Part shown: piece by piece, positions 54,701 to 60,506 of the stretch
Layout: each line of letters opens with the position of its first letter
How positions within the stretch are numbered: the first letter of the stretch is position 1
From: Comamonadaceae bacterium
GTDB taxonomy: Bacteria > Pseudomonadota > Gammaproteobacteria > Burkholderiales > Burkholderiaceae_C
Assembly (NCBI GenBank): GCA_947448745.1
Contig: CANFOQ010000006.1
Coordinates: 1-64,000, forward strand
Direction: 5' to 3'
DNA length: 64,000 bases
Position numbers and translations under genes: made by a program
Notes under the pieces: generated by a model
Database searches by the model: none
What the model was told of the DNA's origin: nothing
Seen by the model: only the letters and a program-made list of their open reading frames with translations

Positions 54701-55456
54701 GTGGCTGCATTGAGCCAGTTGCCTGCTGGCTCGGTAAGTCAGCGTGTGAATGACAACAGCGCCAATCTGCAAATGACTTCCAACCCAGCCTCCTCCAATA
54801 CAGGGACTGTGGTGTCATTGGCCAAAGGCAACAGTACAACAGCCAACGCAAGTACGAATGCAAGTACGAATGCAAATTCGAATGCAACTCAAAGTGCACA
54901 GCCCAGCGCAACACAAACTTCAAACGCCCTGAACCAAGGGCCAGCCACTGCAACCGAAATCTCAGCCAGCTTGAACACCCCAGCCAACACACGCTCACCG
55001 AATCTGCTTCAGGCCTCACTGAAAGTGCCGGTGCGTGGCAGCACCGCCGTGGCACCAAACTTGAATCTTTTTGAACCCTCATTGGTGACTGGCTTTAACG
55101 AGTTGGAGCAGGATTTCAGCGCTCCGTCGCCTTCAGCACCTGGCTTGCCCGATGTGTTTGCCAACACCCCAAGCACCCTGGATGCCAGCCCGACAACTGC
55201 GCCTGATGTGGTGCTGGATTGGGAAGACAGCATCTATGCCGGTGTGCGCGAGGTGATTCAAAGCCCGGTCACCTACCAGGTGTTGACCGGTGCCTCGTCG
55301 GTGGCTTTTTTGGTGAAAACCTTGGTGCCGAGTTTGCTGCCCAGCTTCCAAGTCCCAGGTGGTTTGCCCAACCCCGCGCCCGTTCGCGTGCCCACCTCAC
55401 CCGGCTCGATGGTCAGTGGCCGAACCACCTTGGGCCGATGGTTGGGTCGGGCTTAG
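45743..55456 (+). CDS. Giant two-partner secretion exoprotein (filamentous hemagglutinin-like, GLUG and YDG/MBG repeats)
   Basis: A 3237-residue secreted protein. The start MNHCYKVIWNQATATYMAV is an extended signal peptide region, typical of TpsA proteins. The TPS secretion domain spans about residues 70-320 (VTQLPTGAQVS, FLQNPNGVYFAPGSSV). More than 20 GLUG-type repeats (GGLVG, GGLIG with NSYATG) cover about 630-1505. About 12 YDG/MBG units (KVYDGTTTA) cover about 1850-2890. A low-complexity Ser/Thr/Asn linker and a C-terminal tail follow. Such proteins are surface adhesins or biofilm matrix components. No toxin or cysteine-knot end was recognised. The repeat region is prone to recombination. 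Confidence 0.93.
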   Translation: MNHCYKVIWNQATATYMAVPETAQGPSAGGTVHQATPRDATGIAHFFIKPLIAALICIGFCFASHAAPLAAPSVTQLPTGAQVSAGAAQVSQSGAVMTVKQSTDKAVLNWQRFDVGAQATVQFEQPSAQSVALNRVQDSNPSQIFGQIKANGAVFLQNPNGVYFAPGSSVDVGSLLATTHSISDADFLSGNYHFNRTGAVGNITNHGQLNSKLGGYIALLAPEVRNLGVVVAKGGSIVLAAGETYRLQFEANDTLTNVLVSPATVTAYVANGNAVMAPGGLVILSAQAANAIQGGVVHNSGSIQANGLVNDGGVVRLVASHSISQTGSITADAAPHSAGRGGRIDIIASLDNADSALHLNGSLSAQGGAIGGDGGQIETSGSQVNIGEATRVTTDAPQGTGGSWLIDPTDFTVGTGAGSDISGATLGANLNANNVTILSSSGATGTSGDININDAVSWSSAKKLTLSAANNININSAINVPTGGSVALVYGTSVGTGDYNFGSFSANKTDFTGSINFAGTGAGLFTTQLGNNAVDTYTVITNPSTYVANTNATGGINSTSGKFALGQNYNFDRSFTASPITGTFTGKFEGLGHTVGNLTGTGAIGLFSNSSGLIRDVGVNMSTSNAANGTGGLANTNSGTISNSFANVSIQSVANYTTGTFGGLVGNNAGPVSNSFSMGTITGGSILGGLIGINSSSSSSLPSDILNSFSTASIISGASAGLIGGGLIAENKTSGVGGSAKIINSFATGNVSGFVNGGTGGLVGYNHTGAANSYVSITNSYSTGALFGPTVNSAQNYSFGGLVGLNRAQGTGSDASITNSYTTGDVNAAGSGVGGLVGTNQAISASSSSSITGSYATGAVNTYSNGTTNGNSQSIGGLIGANSASGTSATSLVTQSYATGSVNGSAGTGGLIGYNYATGGGDTSVSFSHATGNIQGNNANAAGLIGNNSTAGNSLASKSTVSDSYATGNVSVVDGIAATSAQGTWGGLIGSNTSINSTLGNTSVSNSYASGNISAVGGNLGGLIGNNASTGKSTVTDSYATGSVSSSGGGSVGGLIGQNFSNLPSDSIMSGDVRVTNAHASGDVLGSTMVGGLIGYNTISGKYGIANVTNSYANGNVTGTLAIVGGLIGKNEAGPVGGSAVISNSYSSNPSRTITVQGTSSVGGLVGYNYANAQDANVSISNAYATANVTGTSSGVGGLVGSNLANANGSVATMTTNYALGNVTGTSSVGGLMGINTANSGGNVNITSSYANGNVSGTNSNVGGLVGINSASISGTSSSANILTSYATGNVVTTYTLLSFTGGLVGQNNTAGSGNSATVNQSYATGNVTSSGADVGGLIGYNVGNGNASISQSYAAGSISSSSNTSYNLGGLVGYNLAGASGSDVSISMSYANGAVTAPGNTAGGFGGLVGQISASSGAANIEKSYATGSVQISNTGVIYAGGFVGMVPTSLAGSSVNISNSYATGNVQGASGNYVGGFMGEFLSATRGSISNSYATGAVSGSTHLGGFLGAIGASTNFQNNFWNTTNNSGLSAVSGGVGDKLVATAGIAGLSTTNMQNLSNFSGWDTNSVWQSLSYFNNQLPFLRQNNTLATITLVSGSSVYGDTPVLSYAITNSFGSAITSPTATGTPVWELFSNGTSVGIQSISSTTNAGAYSLTYNSGIALGNYTIMSGAATTWTVSKASLGLSVTGTYSGTTSITPTSTTVTGLKNGETMVPTAVTLNDANVATANKYVTAITANTGNANFNNYNVATSFNATPSTTTTNTATLNPITLSVTATASLTGNPYKGSAYTGSYTSSAMVAADAALISVSGVATGTDAGTYASNMVVSLSGSAQTNYSNPVITNANLVISPKTITVTNTALSADYDGVTSYAALAGQTQYSNTAMVGADAMGGVLQTANKTGVAQAGSFSVTPSAASVTSGNPNNYQFSYVAANHTVNPLSISVANAAVNDKVYDGSTTASVASGQVQGVLAMDASNISLTPAGSFSSANAGLNIPVNLSYSLSGSAAGNYVISQPTGLTANITPKTISITGQAGATKVYDATTTASMTGGLLSGVVNSDDVALTQAGTFASANVGTGIVITPNNVLTGSKAANYQLTQPTGLHGDITPAILTVEGLSASSKVYDGTTVATLTGVAVAKPLGGGQVTFNGTPTGFFADKNVGTNKYVDVTGFTLSGADAGNYLVTGLHGVYGDITKANLSVTGLVAGNKVYDGTTAASFSGASFTGLFNGDVVTATTGLFNNKNAGTGKAVTAVLSGADAGNYAATGLTGYTADITPLGLNVTGQVAANKVYDAGTSAVLSSGSLNGVLAGDVVTLNQAGQFADKHAGLNKTVVAANSLSGADAANYAVNQPTYVTANISRATLGLSGLTATDKVYNADTDAVVTGAPVITALGADSVTLTGTAAGQFNDKNVGVGKTVLLSGLSIDTTTGDGANYVLPTNIGMTASINQRDLTVSNTIVASKVYDATTTASVSGGSLVGVQGADVLVLTQSGSFADKDAGTGKAVTIADSIAGAAKDNYHLIQPSNVTSNITPASLTLSGLTANDKTYDGTTTASLTGSAIAEPLGADQVTVSGVPTAVFASANAGTAVPVTIANLSLSGADAGNYTVAAITGVSANITPAPLTASVNAFTKVYDGNTQAAPSLVLTGWKGSDSHLAVQAAATLNSKDVLTATQLLVDSVVLSNGSHGELASNYSLSAGQTGAATVTPAPLTASVTAPNKVYDGNTTATPSLSITAGLVSGEQVGVSGTASFNSKNVLTANLVTVDGVTLSDGVNGELASNYSLSAGQTTAALITPAALTASVTAPNKVYDGTTTAAASLSITAGLVGGEQLGVSGTASFNSKNVLMANLVTVDSVTLNDGVNGELASNYSLGTGQTTAAQITPAALTVTEIAAASAVTGSFKPGAAVLVGVIGADKVTGSVELDSPNYSSPGFLKVGDYKQAVNNLSGEDAGNYAVAAFMSPLANYTVTALPVKTPVAQTIAVAALSQLPAGSVSQRVNDNSANLQMTSNPASSNTGTVVSLAKGNSTTANASTNASTNANSNATQSAQPSATQTSNALNQGPATATEISASLNTPANTRSPNLLQASLKVPVRGSTAVAPNLNLFEPSLVTGFNELEQDFSAPSPSAPGLPDVFANTPSTLDASPTTAPDVVLDWEDSIYAGVREVIQSPVTYQVLTGASSVAFLVKTLVPSLLPSFQVPGGLPNPAPVRVPTSPGSMVSGRTTLGRWLGRA
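53624..54415 (+). repeat. Three tandem 264-bp YDG repeat units
   Basis: Units start at about 53624, 53888 and 54152 with a period of exactly 264 bp (88 codons). Units two and three are nearly identical over long stretches at the DNA level (for example the block with GTGTACGACGG and the block encoding GTASFNSKNVL), pointing to a recent duplication. The first is more diverged. Confidence 0.85.
54850..54885 (+). repeat. 12-bp minisatellite in the exoprotein linker
   Basis: AAGTACGAATGC occurs twice in tandem and is followed by the variant AAATTCGAATGC. It encodes a Ser/Thr-Asn-Ala repeat. As the unit is a multiple of three, copy changes would alter linker length without shifting frame. Confidence 0.8.
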
Positions 55457-56241
55457 CGAAAACCGATTTCACTCAAGGCCAAATCACTGACCGAAGATTG
55501 AAACGCCAGCCCCAAAATGGCGTGGATTTTTTGCAAGTTGTCTTTCACGGTGGACAAACTCAAATCTTGGTAGCGCTCGATGAAGGCATCGCTGTCCATG
55601 AAAATACTGGGACCTTGGTGGGTGATCATGTGCGACTTGAAAGCCATGTCGTTGCTTTGAATGTCTTTGGGCAGTTCCAGGTCTGACGCTGGGCTGGTTT
55701 TCACCCGGTGCAGCAAATGGATCTCGTTAAATTGGTGCGCCAACTCGGTCAAGCCATAGCCTGACAAGCCACCGAAGCGCCCCAAGAGCTGCGCATCACT
55801 CACTTGCAAATAATCTTGCAATCGCAGCCCGGGGCGCGGCATGATGCGCTTGAGTAATCGCATGCCCATGCGGTGGCTGGTGACGATGTTGAGCAACTTG
55901 TTGATGATGTAGATGCCTTCTTGGAACAGGCTGATGAAGGACTCGATGTCTTGAAAGTCGGTGGCCTTGAACACCAAGCACTGCTCGTTCATGATGAATT
56001 GCCGCGTGCTGTCTTTGTTGGCAAAAGCAAAGTGGTGCTGCACCGCAGGCAACAGCATTTGCTGATCACCCATTTGTTCCACCTGAACCCCTTGGTTTTT
56101 CAACACCTGTGCATGCACATGGTTGGCCTGGTGAAACGCCGCTTGCACTGAGTTGATGTGCTGTGCCAGATGCTGGACGCCATGAAAGCGCACTTCGGCG
56201 ATGGCTAAATAGGTGCAGCTTTGAGGAATTGGGCGCATCAA
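55453..56241 (-). CDS. Uncharacterised protein, possible TIGR04255 family
   Basis: A 262-residue soluble protein without signal or membrane segments. The beginning (YLAIAEVRFHGVQ) and the C-terminal helix (VKDNLQKIHAILGLAFQSSVSDLALSEIGF) recall TIGR04255, a sporadically distributed family of unknown function; this is tentative. It may start at 56241 or one codon later. It is convergent with the exoprotein gene, overlapping by four bases, and lies 59 bp downstream of ureD on the same strand. It could be a late member of that transcription unit. Confidence 0.6.
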   Translation of the reverse strand: MMRPIPQSCTYLAIAEVRFHGVQHLAQHINSVQAAFHQANHVHAQVLKNQGVQVEQMGDQQMLLPAVQHHFAFANKDSTRQFIMNEQCLVFKATDFQDIESFISLFQEGIYIINKLLNIVTSHRMGMRLLKRIMPRPGLRLQDYLQVSDAQLLGRFGGLSGYGLTELAHQFNEIHLLHRVKTSPASDLELPKDIQSNDMAFKSHMITHQGPSIFMDSDAFIERYQDLSLSTVKDNLQKIHAILGLAFQSSVSDLALSEIGFR

Positions 56242-56300
56242 GCGATTCTAAAAATCAGCACCGCCAAACCTTGCACTGGAATGCAAGACTTTCAAATGGG

Positions 56301-57131
56301 TCACATGGCCCAGATGCGCGGTGCCACCGCAGGCATGCCCCAGATTTGGCTGCGCCATTGCAACCAGACCTTTTTCAGCAAATCCACTGCGGGCTCGAGT
56401 TGATCGGACAAGACCCGCAACACCACCACACGTGGGTTGGGCGAGCTGACGCCGGCTTGCAAACGCAGACTGTGCGTTTCACAGACATCACGCGCCCATT
56501 GCAGCGCCTGTGCGCGTTCGTCGTCGCTCATGTCGCTGCCTTGCGCCAACAACAAGGTGGCTTGGCCGCTGTGGCCATTCAAGCCCAAGGGGCTGTGCAG
56601 CAATCGCTGGTCGTCCGCGCGAATGCAAGCACGCTCCAACCAAACCCCTTCGATTTCCAAATGCTGCTGGAACTGGCCTTGCACAAAAGGCTGGTCAGCA
56701 TGGGGCAAGCCCAGCGCCGTGATGTCCCAAGCCATCAATTGACTGTGCGGCGCGAGTTGGAACACCACTTGGTTGTGCGCTTGGCAACCGCTGTAAGCCA
56801 GCGCTTCCATGGGCAACCATTCCAAACGTGCGTGGTCAGCCAAACTGGCGTGCACCTGTTGCGACGCAGTGAGGCCATCCGAGCCATAAAAGCGGGTGGC
56901 CCCGGGTGTGGTGATCAGGGCGTGCGCATCGGCTTGTAGCTTGAGGCCAATGCGCAATTCGTCGCCACCGACCAAGCCGCTTGGCGGGTGCACCAAGATG
57001 TTGTGACACACCGCATCGCCTTCGGGGTAGAGGCTTTTCAGAATCCGCAGCGGGCCTTCATGCACATGGCGGGCGACACAACGTTGGTGTTCAACGCTGT
57101 AATCCACATCGAGTTTGGCCAGCCATGACAT
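56301..57131 (-). CDS. ureD: Urease accessory protein UreD, away from the main urease genes
   Basis: A 276-residue UreD/UreH protein with the conserved ILVHPPSGLVGGDELRI block, TTPGATRFY and ARLEWLPMEALAYSG. It binds apo-urease first and recruits UreF and UreG. It normally sits beside ureA; here it is about 21 kb away, on the same strand as ureABC, and 8 bp after the ZIP-like gene, so it appears to be read with the channel operon. The sequence looks intact, so it should still serve the urease encoded at 30.8-35.3 kb. Confidence 0.93.
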   Translation of the reverse strand: MSWLAKLDVDYSVEHQRCVARHVHEGPLRILKSLYPEGDAVCHNILVHPPSGLVGGDELRIGLKLQADAHALITTPGATRFYGSDGLTASQQVHASLADHARLEWLPMEALAYSGCQAHNQVVFQLAPHSQLMAWDITALGLPHADQPFVQGQFQQHLEIEGVWLERACIRADDQRLLHSPLGLNGHSGQATLLLAQGSDMSDDERAQALQWARDVCETHSLRLQAGVSSPNPRVVVLRVLSDQLEPAVDLLKKVWLQWRSQIWGMPAVAPRIWAM

Positions 57132-57139
57132 TCAGCTCT

Positions 57140-58525
57140 TTATTCCAATAATTTGAAGCCCACCGCGCAGACAAATCCAATCAGGGTGGAAAAGCCCGCC
57201 ATGTTGGGCGTGGACAAGTGGGCGGCTTCGGGCAACATGGCCGAGCCAATCATGGTCAGCATGGCCCCAGCGGCAATGCCTTCCACCACGATCATCGCAC
57301 TGTGTGGGATCGATTCACCCACATAAGCGCCAAAGGCGGCACCGACCGCGCAAATCACGGTCAACACGGCCCACAGCAAAATGATTTTGCTGGTGGAAAA
57401 ACCTTGGCTCTTCATGTTCACGCTGGCCGACAAGGCTTCGGGGAAGTTGGACAAAAACAAAGCGCCGACCAAGGTGAGGGGCATCACGTCGAAGAAACTC
57501 AATTCCATGCCGGTGGCCGATTTGGCGGCCACGATGGACAGCATCACCGTGCCAATCACAAAGCTTTCAGGAATCACGTCCAACAAATTGCCCAACCAAA
57601 TGGCCATACCCGCGTTGTTGTGCTCTTCCTTCATGCTGCTGAGTTCGGTGGCAGAAGGGATGGTGGTGCCATTACTGCGCAAGGCTTCAATGGCGAGGTC
57701 GGCCCATTCTTGTTTGGCCAAGGTGGCTTGGTCCACTTGGTGTTTGTTTTCAGCGATGCGTTGGCTGGCCATGTCGCGCACCGAAGCCGCAAACTCGGGG
57801 TAGGCGCGGGCGAAACTTTCATACTGCGATTTGTGCAACACCAACAGTTCGGCGGGGCCGTGCTCGGCCACGGCGGTGGTGCTGTGGGCTTGGTTGGCCA
57901 GGAAGGACACTTCACCAATCAAGTCGCCACGCTCGGCGCTGTGGCCGGTGCCGTCGCCATGGGCCAAGCGCACACTGCCCGAGCGCACGATGTAAAGCTC
58001 GTTCGAGGCGTCACCGATGTTGAACAGGTTTTCGTCTTCGACCAAAAATTTCGGGTGCAAGAGTTTCACCAACTCGTGCATCACGTCTGGGGCCATGCTG
58101 TTGAAGAAAGACGAACTGCCAATGGATTGCATCACATCCACTTGGCGCTTGTTTTTGTTTTTGGTGTGCTGGGCAATCACATACGCGCCCTTGCGCAAAT
58201 AGCCGCCATGGGCGCTGAGCATTTGGTCGAGGAATAAAAAGATCAAGCCGCCGCCAATCATCGCCACCAGCAAGGTGATGAAGTGGCTGATTTCCACACT
58301 GCGCTCGGCGACATCCGCATGGCTGAGTGCTTCCACCGTTGGTGCCACCAATTCGATGGCCAGTGCGGAAATAAGGGCGCCTGCGCCAAAACCGGCCATG
58401 GCCCCCACGGTGCCATTGGACATCGGGGTGGTGATGCCCACAATGGCTCCCAAGATCATCGAGCCTGCTGCAATCGCGCCCAAAATGGCGGCCCACAAAA
58501 TCAATGTTGTGCCCATGTCGTGCAT
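57140..58525 (-). CDS. ZIP-like permease interrupted by a cyclic-nucleotide-binding-like domain
   Basis: A 461-residue protein. Residues 1 to about 115 contain three membrane helices (GAIAAGSMILGAIVG, ALISALAIELVAPTVEAL). Residues about 145-265 form a cNMP-binding-like beta roll (LYIVRSGSVRLAHG, GDLIGEVSFLANQAHSTTAV). Residues about 300-460 contain five more helices. The phosphate-cassette Arg of true cNMP sites is replaced (AHSTTA), so ligand binding is uncertain. ZIP metal motifs are altered: LDVIPESFVIG and SNFPEALSAS stand where HN-x-x-D/PE and HE-x-x-HE usually lie. ATG 58525 has GAAGGAG upstream. It follows the third channel gene by 17 bp. Confidence 0.78.
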   Translation of the reverse strand: MHDMGTTLILWAAILGAIAAGSMILGAIVGITTPMSNGTVGAMAGFGAGALISALAIELVAPTVEALSHADVAERSVEISHFITLLVAMIGGGLIFLFLDQMLSAHGGYLRKGAYVIAQHTKNKNKRQVDVMQSIGSSSFFNSMAPDVMHELVKLLHPKFLVEDENLFNIGDASNELYIVRSGSVRLAHGDGTGHSAERGDLIGEVSFLANQAHSTTAVAEHGPAELLVLHKSQYESFARAYPEFAASVRDMASQRIAENKHQVDQATLAKQEWADLAIEALRSNGTTIPSATELSSMKEEHNNAGMAIWLGNLLDVIPESFVIGTVMLSIVAAKSATGMELSFFDVMPLTLVGALFLSNFPEALSASVNMKSQGFSTSKIILLWAVLTVICAVGAAFGAYVGESIPHSAMIVVEGIAAGAMLTMIGSAMLPEAAHLSTPNMAGFSTLIGFVCAVGFKLLE

Positions 58526-58542
58526 GACGGTCTCCTTCTCGG

Positions 58543-59469
58543 TCAATGACCTTTTTCTGCGCGAACTTGCGCCGCTATCGCCTCCACTTGCTCGTCGGAC
58601 ATGCCGTACTTGGCTTGCATGTTTTTCAGCTTGTGTGCTTCTTCTTCGGTGACCACACCATCGGCCAAGACCTCGCGAATTTCCATTTCGTACATGGCTT
58701 CACGGCGCGTGACTTGGGTGGTGTAGGCCGTGGACACCACACCGGTCAAGATGGCAGCCAGGGCGATGGCCAGAATTTGCGTGATGATGACCAGCACCAC
58801 TCCTGGGAAGGTGACCGGGTCCACATTGCCCCAGCCGCTGATGATGGTGATGATGAACCAGTGCATGGCCGCCGGAATCGAGGGGAACACGTCGGGTTGG
58901 TCGTGACCTTCAATGATGTAGATGAGCGACGAGAACAACAAGCCGCTGATGAACAACAAAAACAAAGCCGATGAGAAGGAGTCTTTCTCCGATTTGATCG
59001 CTTCGATCATGTCGTCCATGGCGCTGTTGTAGCGCGACAGTTTGAAAATCCGCAGCAAACGGAACATCCGCAAAACCCGCAAGTCGGTGCCGGGCAACAA
59101 GAGTTGCAGGTAAAAGGGCACGGTGCTGAAAAAATCCACCAGCCCAAAAAAACTGAAGATGTAGCTCTTGCGTCCTTCCCAAGGGGTGCCACCTTCAAGC
59201 AACAATTTTTGACCGTACGACCACACACGCAGCACGTACTCGATGGAGAAGATGCCGACACTGAACAGGTCGAAGTAATGGAAAAACTCGCTCCATTCTT
59301 CATGGATATCGGGCACGGACTCTAGGATGATGGCCAGCACATTCAAGACCACCAATCCAGCAATGAAGATTTCACAAAAGCGTGCCGCCGGTTCGGCGAC
59401 ATCGCCTTCCAAGACATGGAATACGCGGGTCTGTGCTCGTTTGTAAAAAGAGGGTGTCGCGGTGCTCAT
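58543..59469 (-). CDS. Voltage-sensor ion channel protein with SGWGN filter
   Basis: A 308-residue six-helix channel subunit. S1-S3 lie at about residues 28-130, S4 is DLRVLRMFRLLRIFKLSR with a basic residue every third position, and S5-pore-S6 follow. The filter region reads TIISGWGNVDP where potassium channels have T-V-G-Y-G-D. A C-terminal segment of about 50 residues (VLADGVVTEEEAHKLKNMQ) resembles the ends of the two neighbouring channels. The start overlaps the stop of the Zn-ribbon channel by four bases. Ion selectivity cannot be predicted. Confidence 0.85.
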   Translation of the reverse strand: MSTATPSFYKRAQTRVFHVLEGDVAEPAARFCEIFIAGLVVLNVLAIILESVPDIHEEWSEFFHYFDLFSVGIFSIEYVLRVWSYGQKLLLEGGTPWEGRKSYIFSFFGLVDFFSTVPFYLQLLLPGTDLRVLRMFRLLRIFKLSRYNSAMDDMIEAIKSEKDSFSSALFLLFISGLLFSSLIYIIEGHDQPDVFPSIPAAMHWFIITIISGWGNVDPVTFPGVVLVIITQILAIALAAILTGVVSTAYTTQVTRREAMYEMEIREVLADGVVTEEEAHKLKNMQAKYGMSDEQVEAIAAQVRAEKGH

Positions 59470-60491
59470 GATTTTTTGCCCGCCTGCGCTTGTTCCATCA
59501 TGGTTTGCACTTCTTTGTCACTCAAGCGGAACTGCGCTTGCAAACGCTTCAAGGTGTCTTTTTCTGCATCGGTCACCACACCATCCGACAAGACTTGGCG
59601 CAACTGTGCAAGGTAGGCAGACTTTTTTCGCGACAACTGGTTGGCAAAGGCAGAGGCCACGATACCGGTCATGATCGCGGCCATGCACACGCCCAAGAAA
59701 CCGGTGAGCAGGGCCACCACTTCGCCGCCCTTGGTGACCGGCTCAATGTTGCCGTAACCCGAGGTGATGGTGACGATGGCCCAGTAAATCGCGTGTGGGA
59801 TGGTGCCGAACTGTTCGGGTTGCGCATGGCCTTCGGCAAAGTGCATCAACGAAGCCGAGACGATGGTGGCAATCAGCAACAGAAAAGCGGCCGAGCCAAA
59901 GGCACGTCGTTCGGAGTACACGGCTGAAAACAAATCTTGCAGCGCGGTGTTGTATTTGGAGAGCTTCAAAATCCGCAGCAAACGCAGCACCCGCAAGATG
60001 CGCAAATCCAAGGTGGGGAAGAAAACGTGCATGTAATAGGGCATGGTGGCAAAGAAGTCCACCAAGCCAAAGGCGCTGAACATGTACTCGCGGCGGCCCT
60101 TCCAGCTGTTGCCTTCACTCAGATACTTGGAACCCAAGGACCAGACGCGCAAGATGTACTCGAGCGTGAAAAACATCACGCTCCAGAATTCAAGCTCGTG
60201 GAAAAAGTCTTTGTACTCGGCATGCACTTCGGGCACGGAATCCAAAATCACGGCAGAGCAATTGAACAGCACGACCACAGTGATCAACCATTCCACATAC
60301 TTGGACAAAGGTTGATCAGGGTCACCGTCCAGAATGGCCATGACGGTTTGTTGCAAGCTGGCTTTTTTCACAATCGGGTTGGTTCGGTCAGAGGATAAAG
60401 GGTCTTCAGCGGGGGACTGCAAAGCCACCCCGCAGTGCTGACAAAACGCGTTGTCAGCCTGGTTCATGCTGTGACATTCAGGACATTGCAT
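59466..60491 (-). CDS. Voltage-sensor ion channel protein with N-terminal zinc ribbon and SGYGN filter
   Basis: A 341-residue protein. Residues 1-25 form a zinc ribbon (CPECHSMNQADNAFCQHCG, two CxxC pairs). A voltage-sensor domain follows with S4 DLRILRVLRLLRILKLSK, then a pore whose filter reads TITSGYGNIEP instead of TVGYGD. The C-terminus (VLSDGVVTDAEKDTLKRLQ) is the module shared with its neighbours. ATG 60491 begins the zinc ribbon. It is 15 bp after the tandem-sensor channel gene and overlaps the next gene, so the three channel genes are co-expressed. Confidence 0.86.
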   Translation of the reverse strand: MQCPECHSMNQADNAFCQHCGVALQSPAEDPLSSDRTNPIVKKASLQQTVMAILDGDPDQPLSKYVEWLITVVVLFNCSAVILDSVPEVHAEYKDFFHELEFWSVMFFTLEYILRVWSLGSKYLSEGNSWKGRREYMFSAFGLVDFFATMPYYMHVFFPTLDLRILRVLRLLRILKLSKYNTALQDLFSAVYSERRAFGSAAFLLLIATIVSASLMHFAEGHAQPEQFGTIPHAIYWAIVTITSGYGNIEPVTKGGEVVALLTGFLGVCMAAIMTGIVASAFANQLSRKKSAYLAQLRQVLSDGVVTDAEKDTLKRLQAQFRLSDKEVQTMMEQAQAGKKS

Positions 60492-60506
60492 GAATGAAGA
60501 ACCTGC

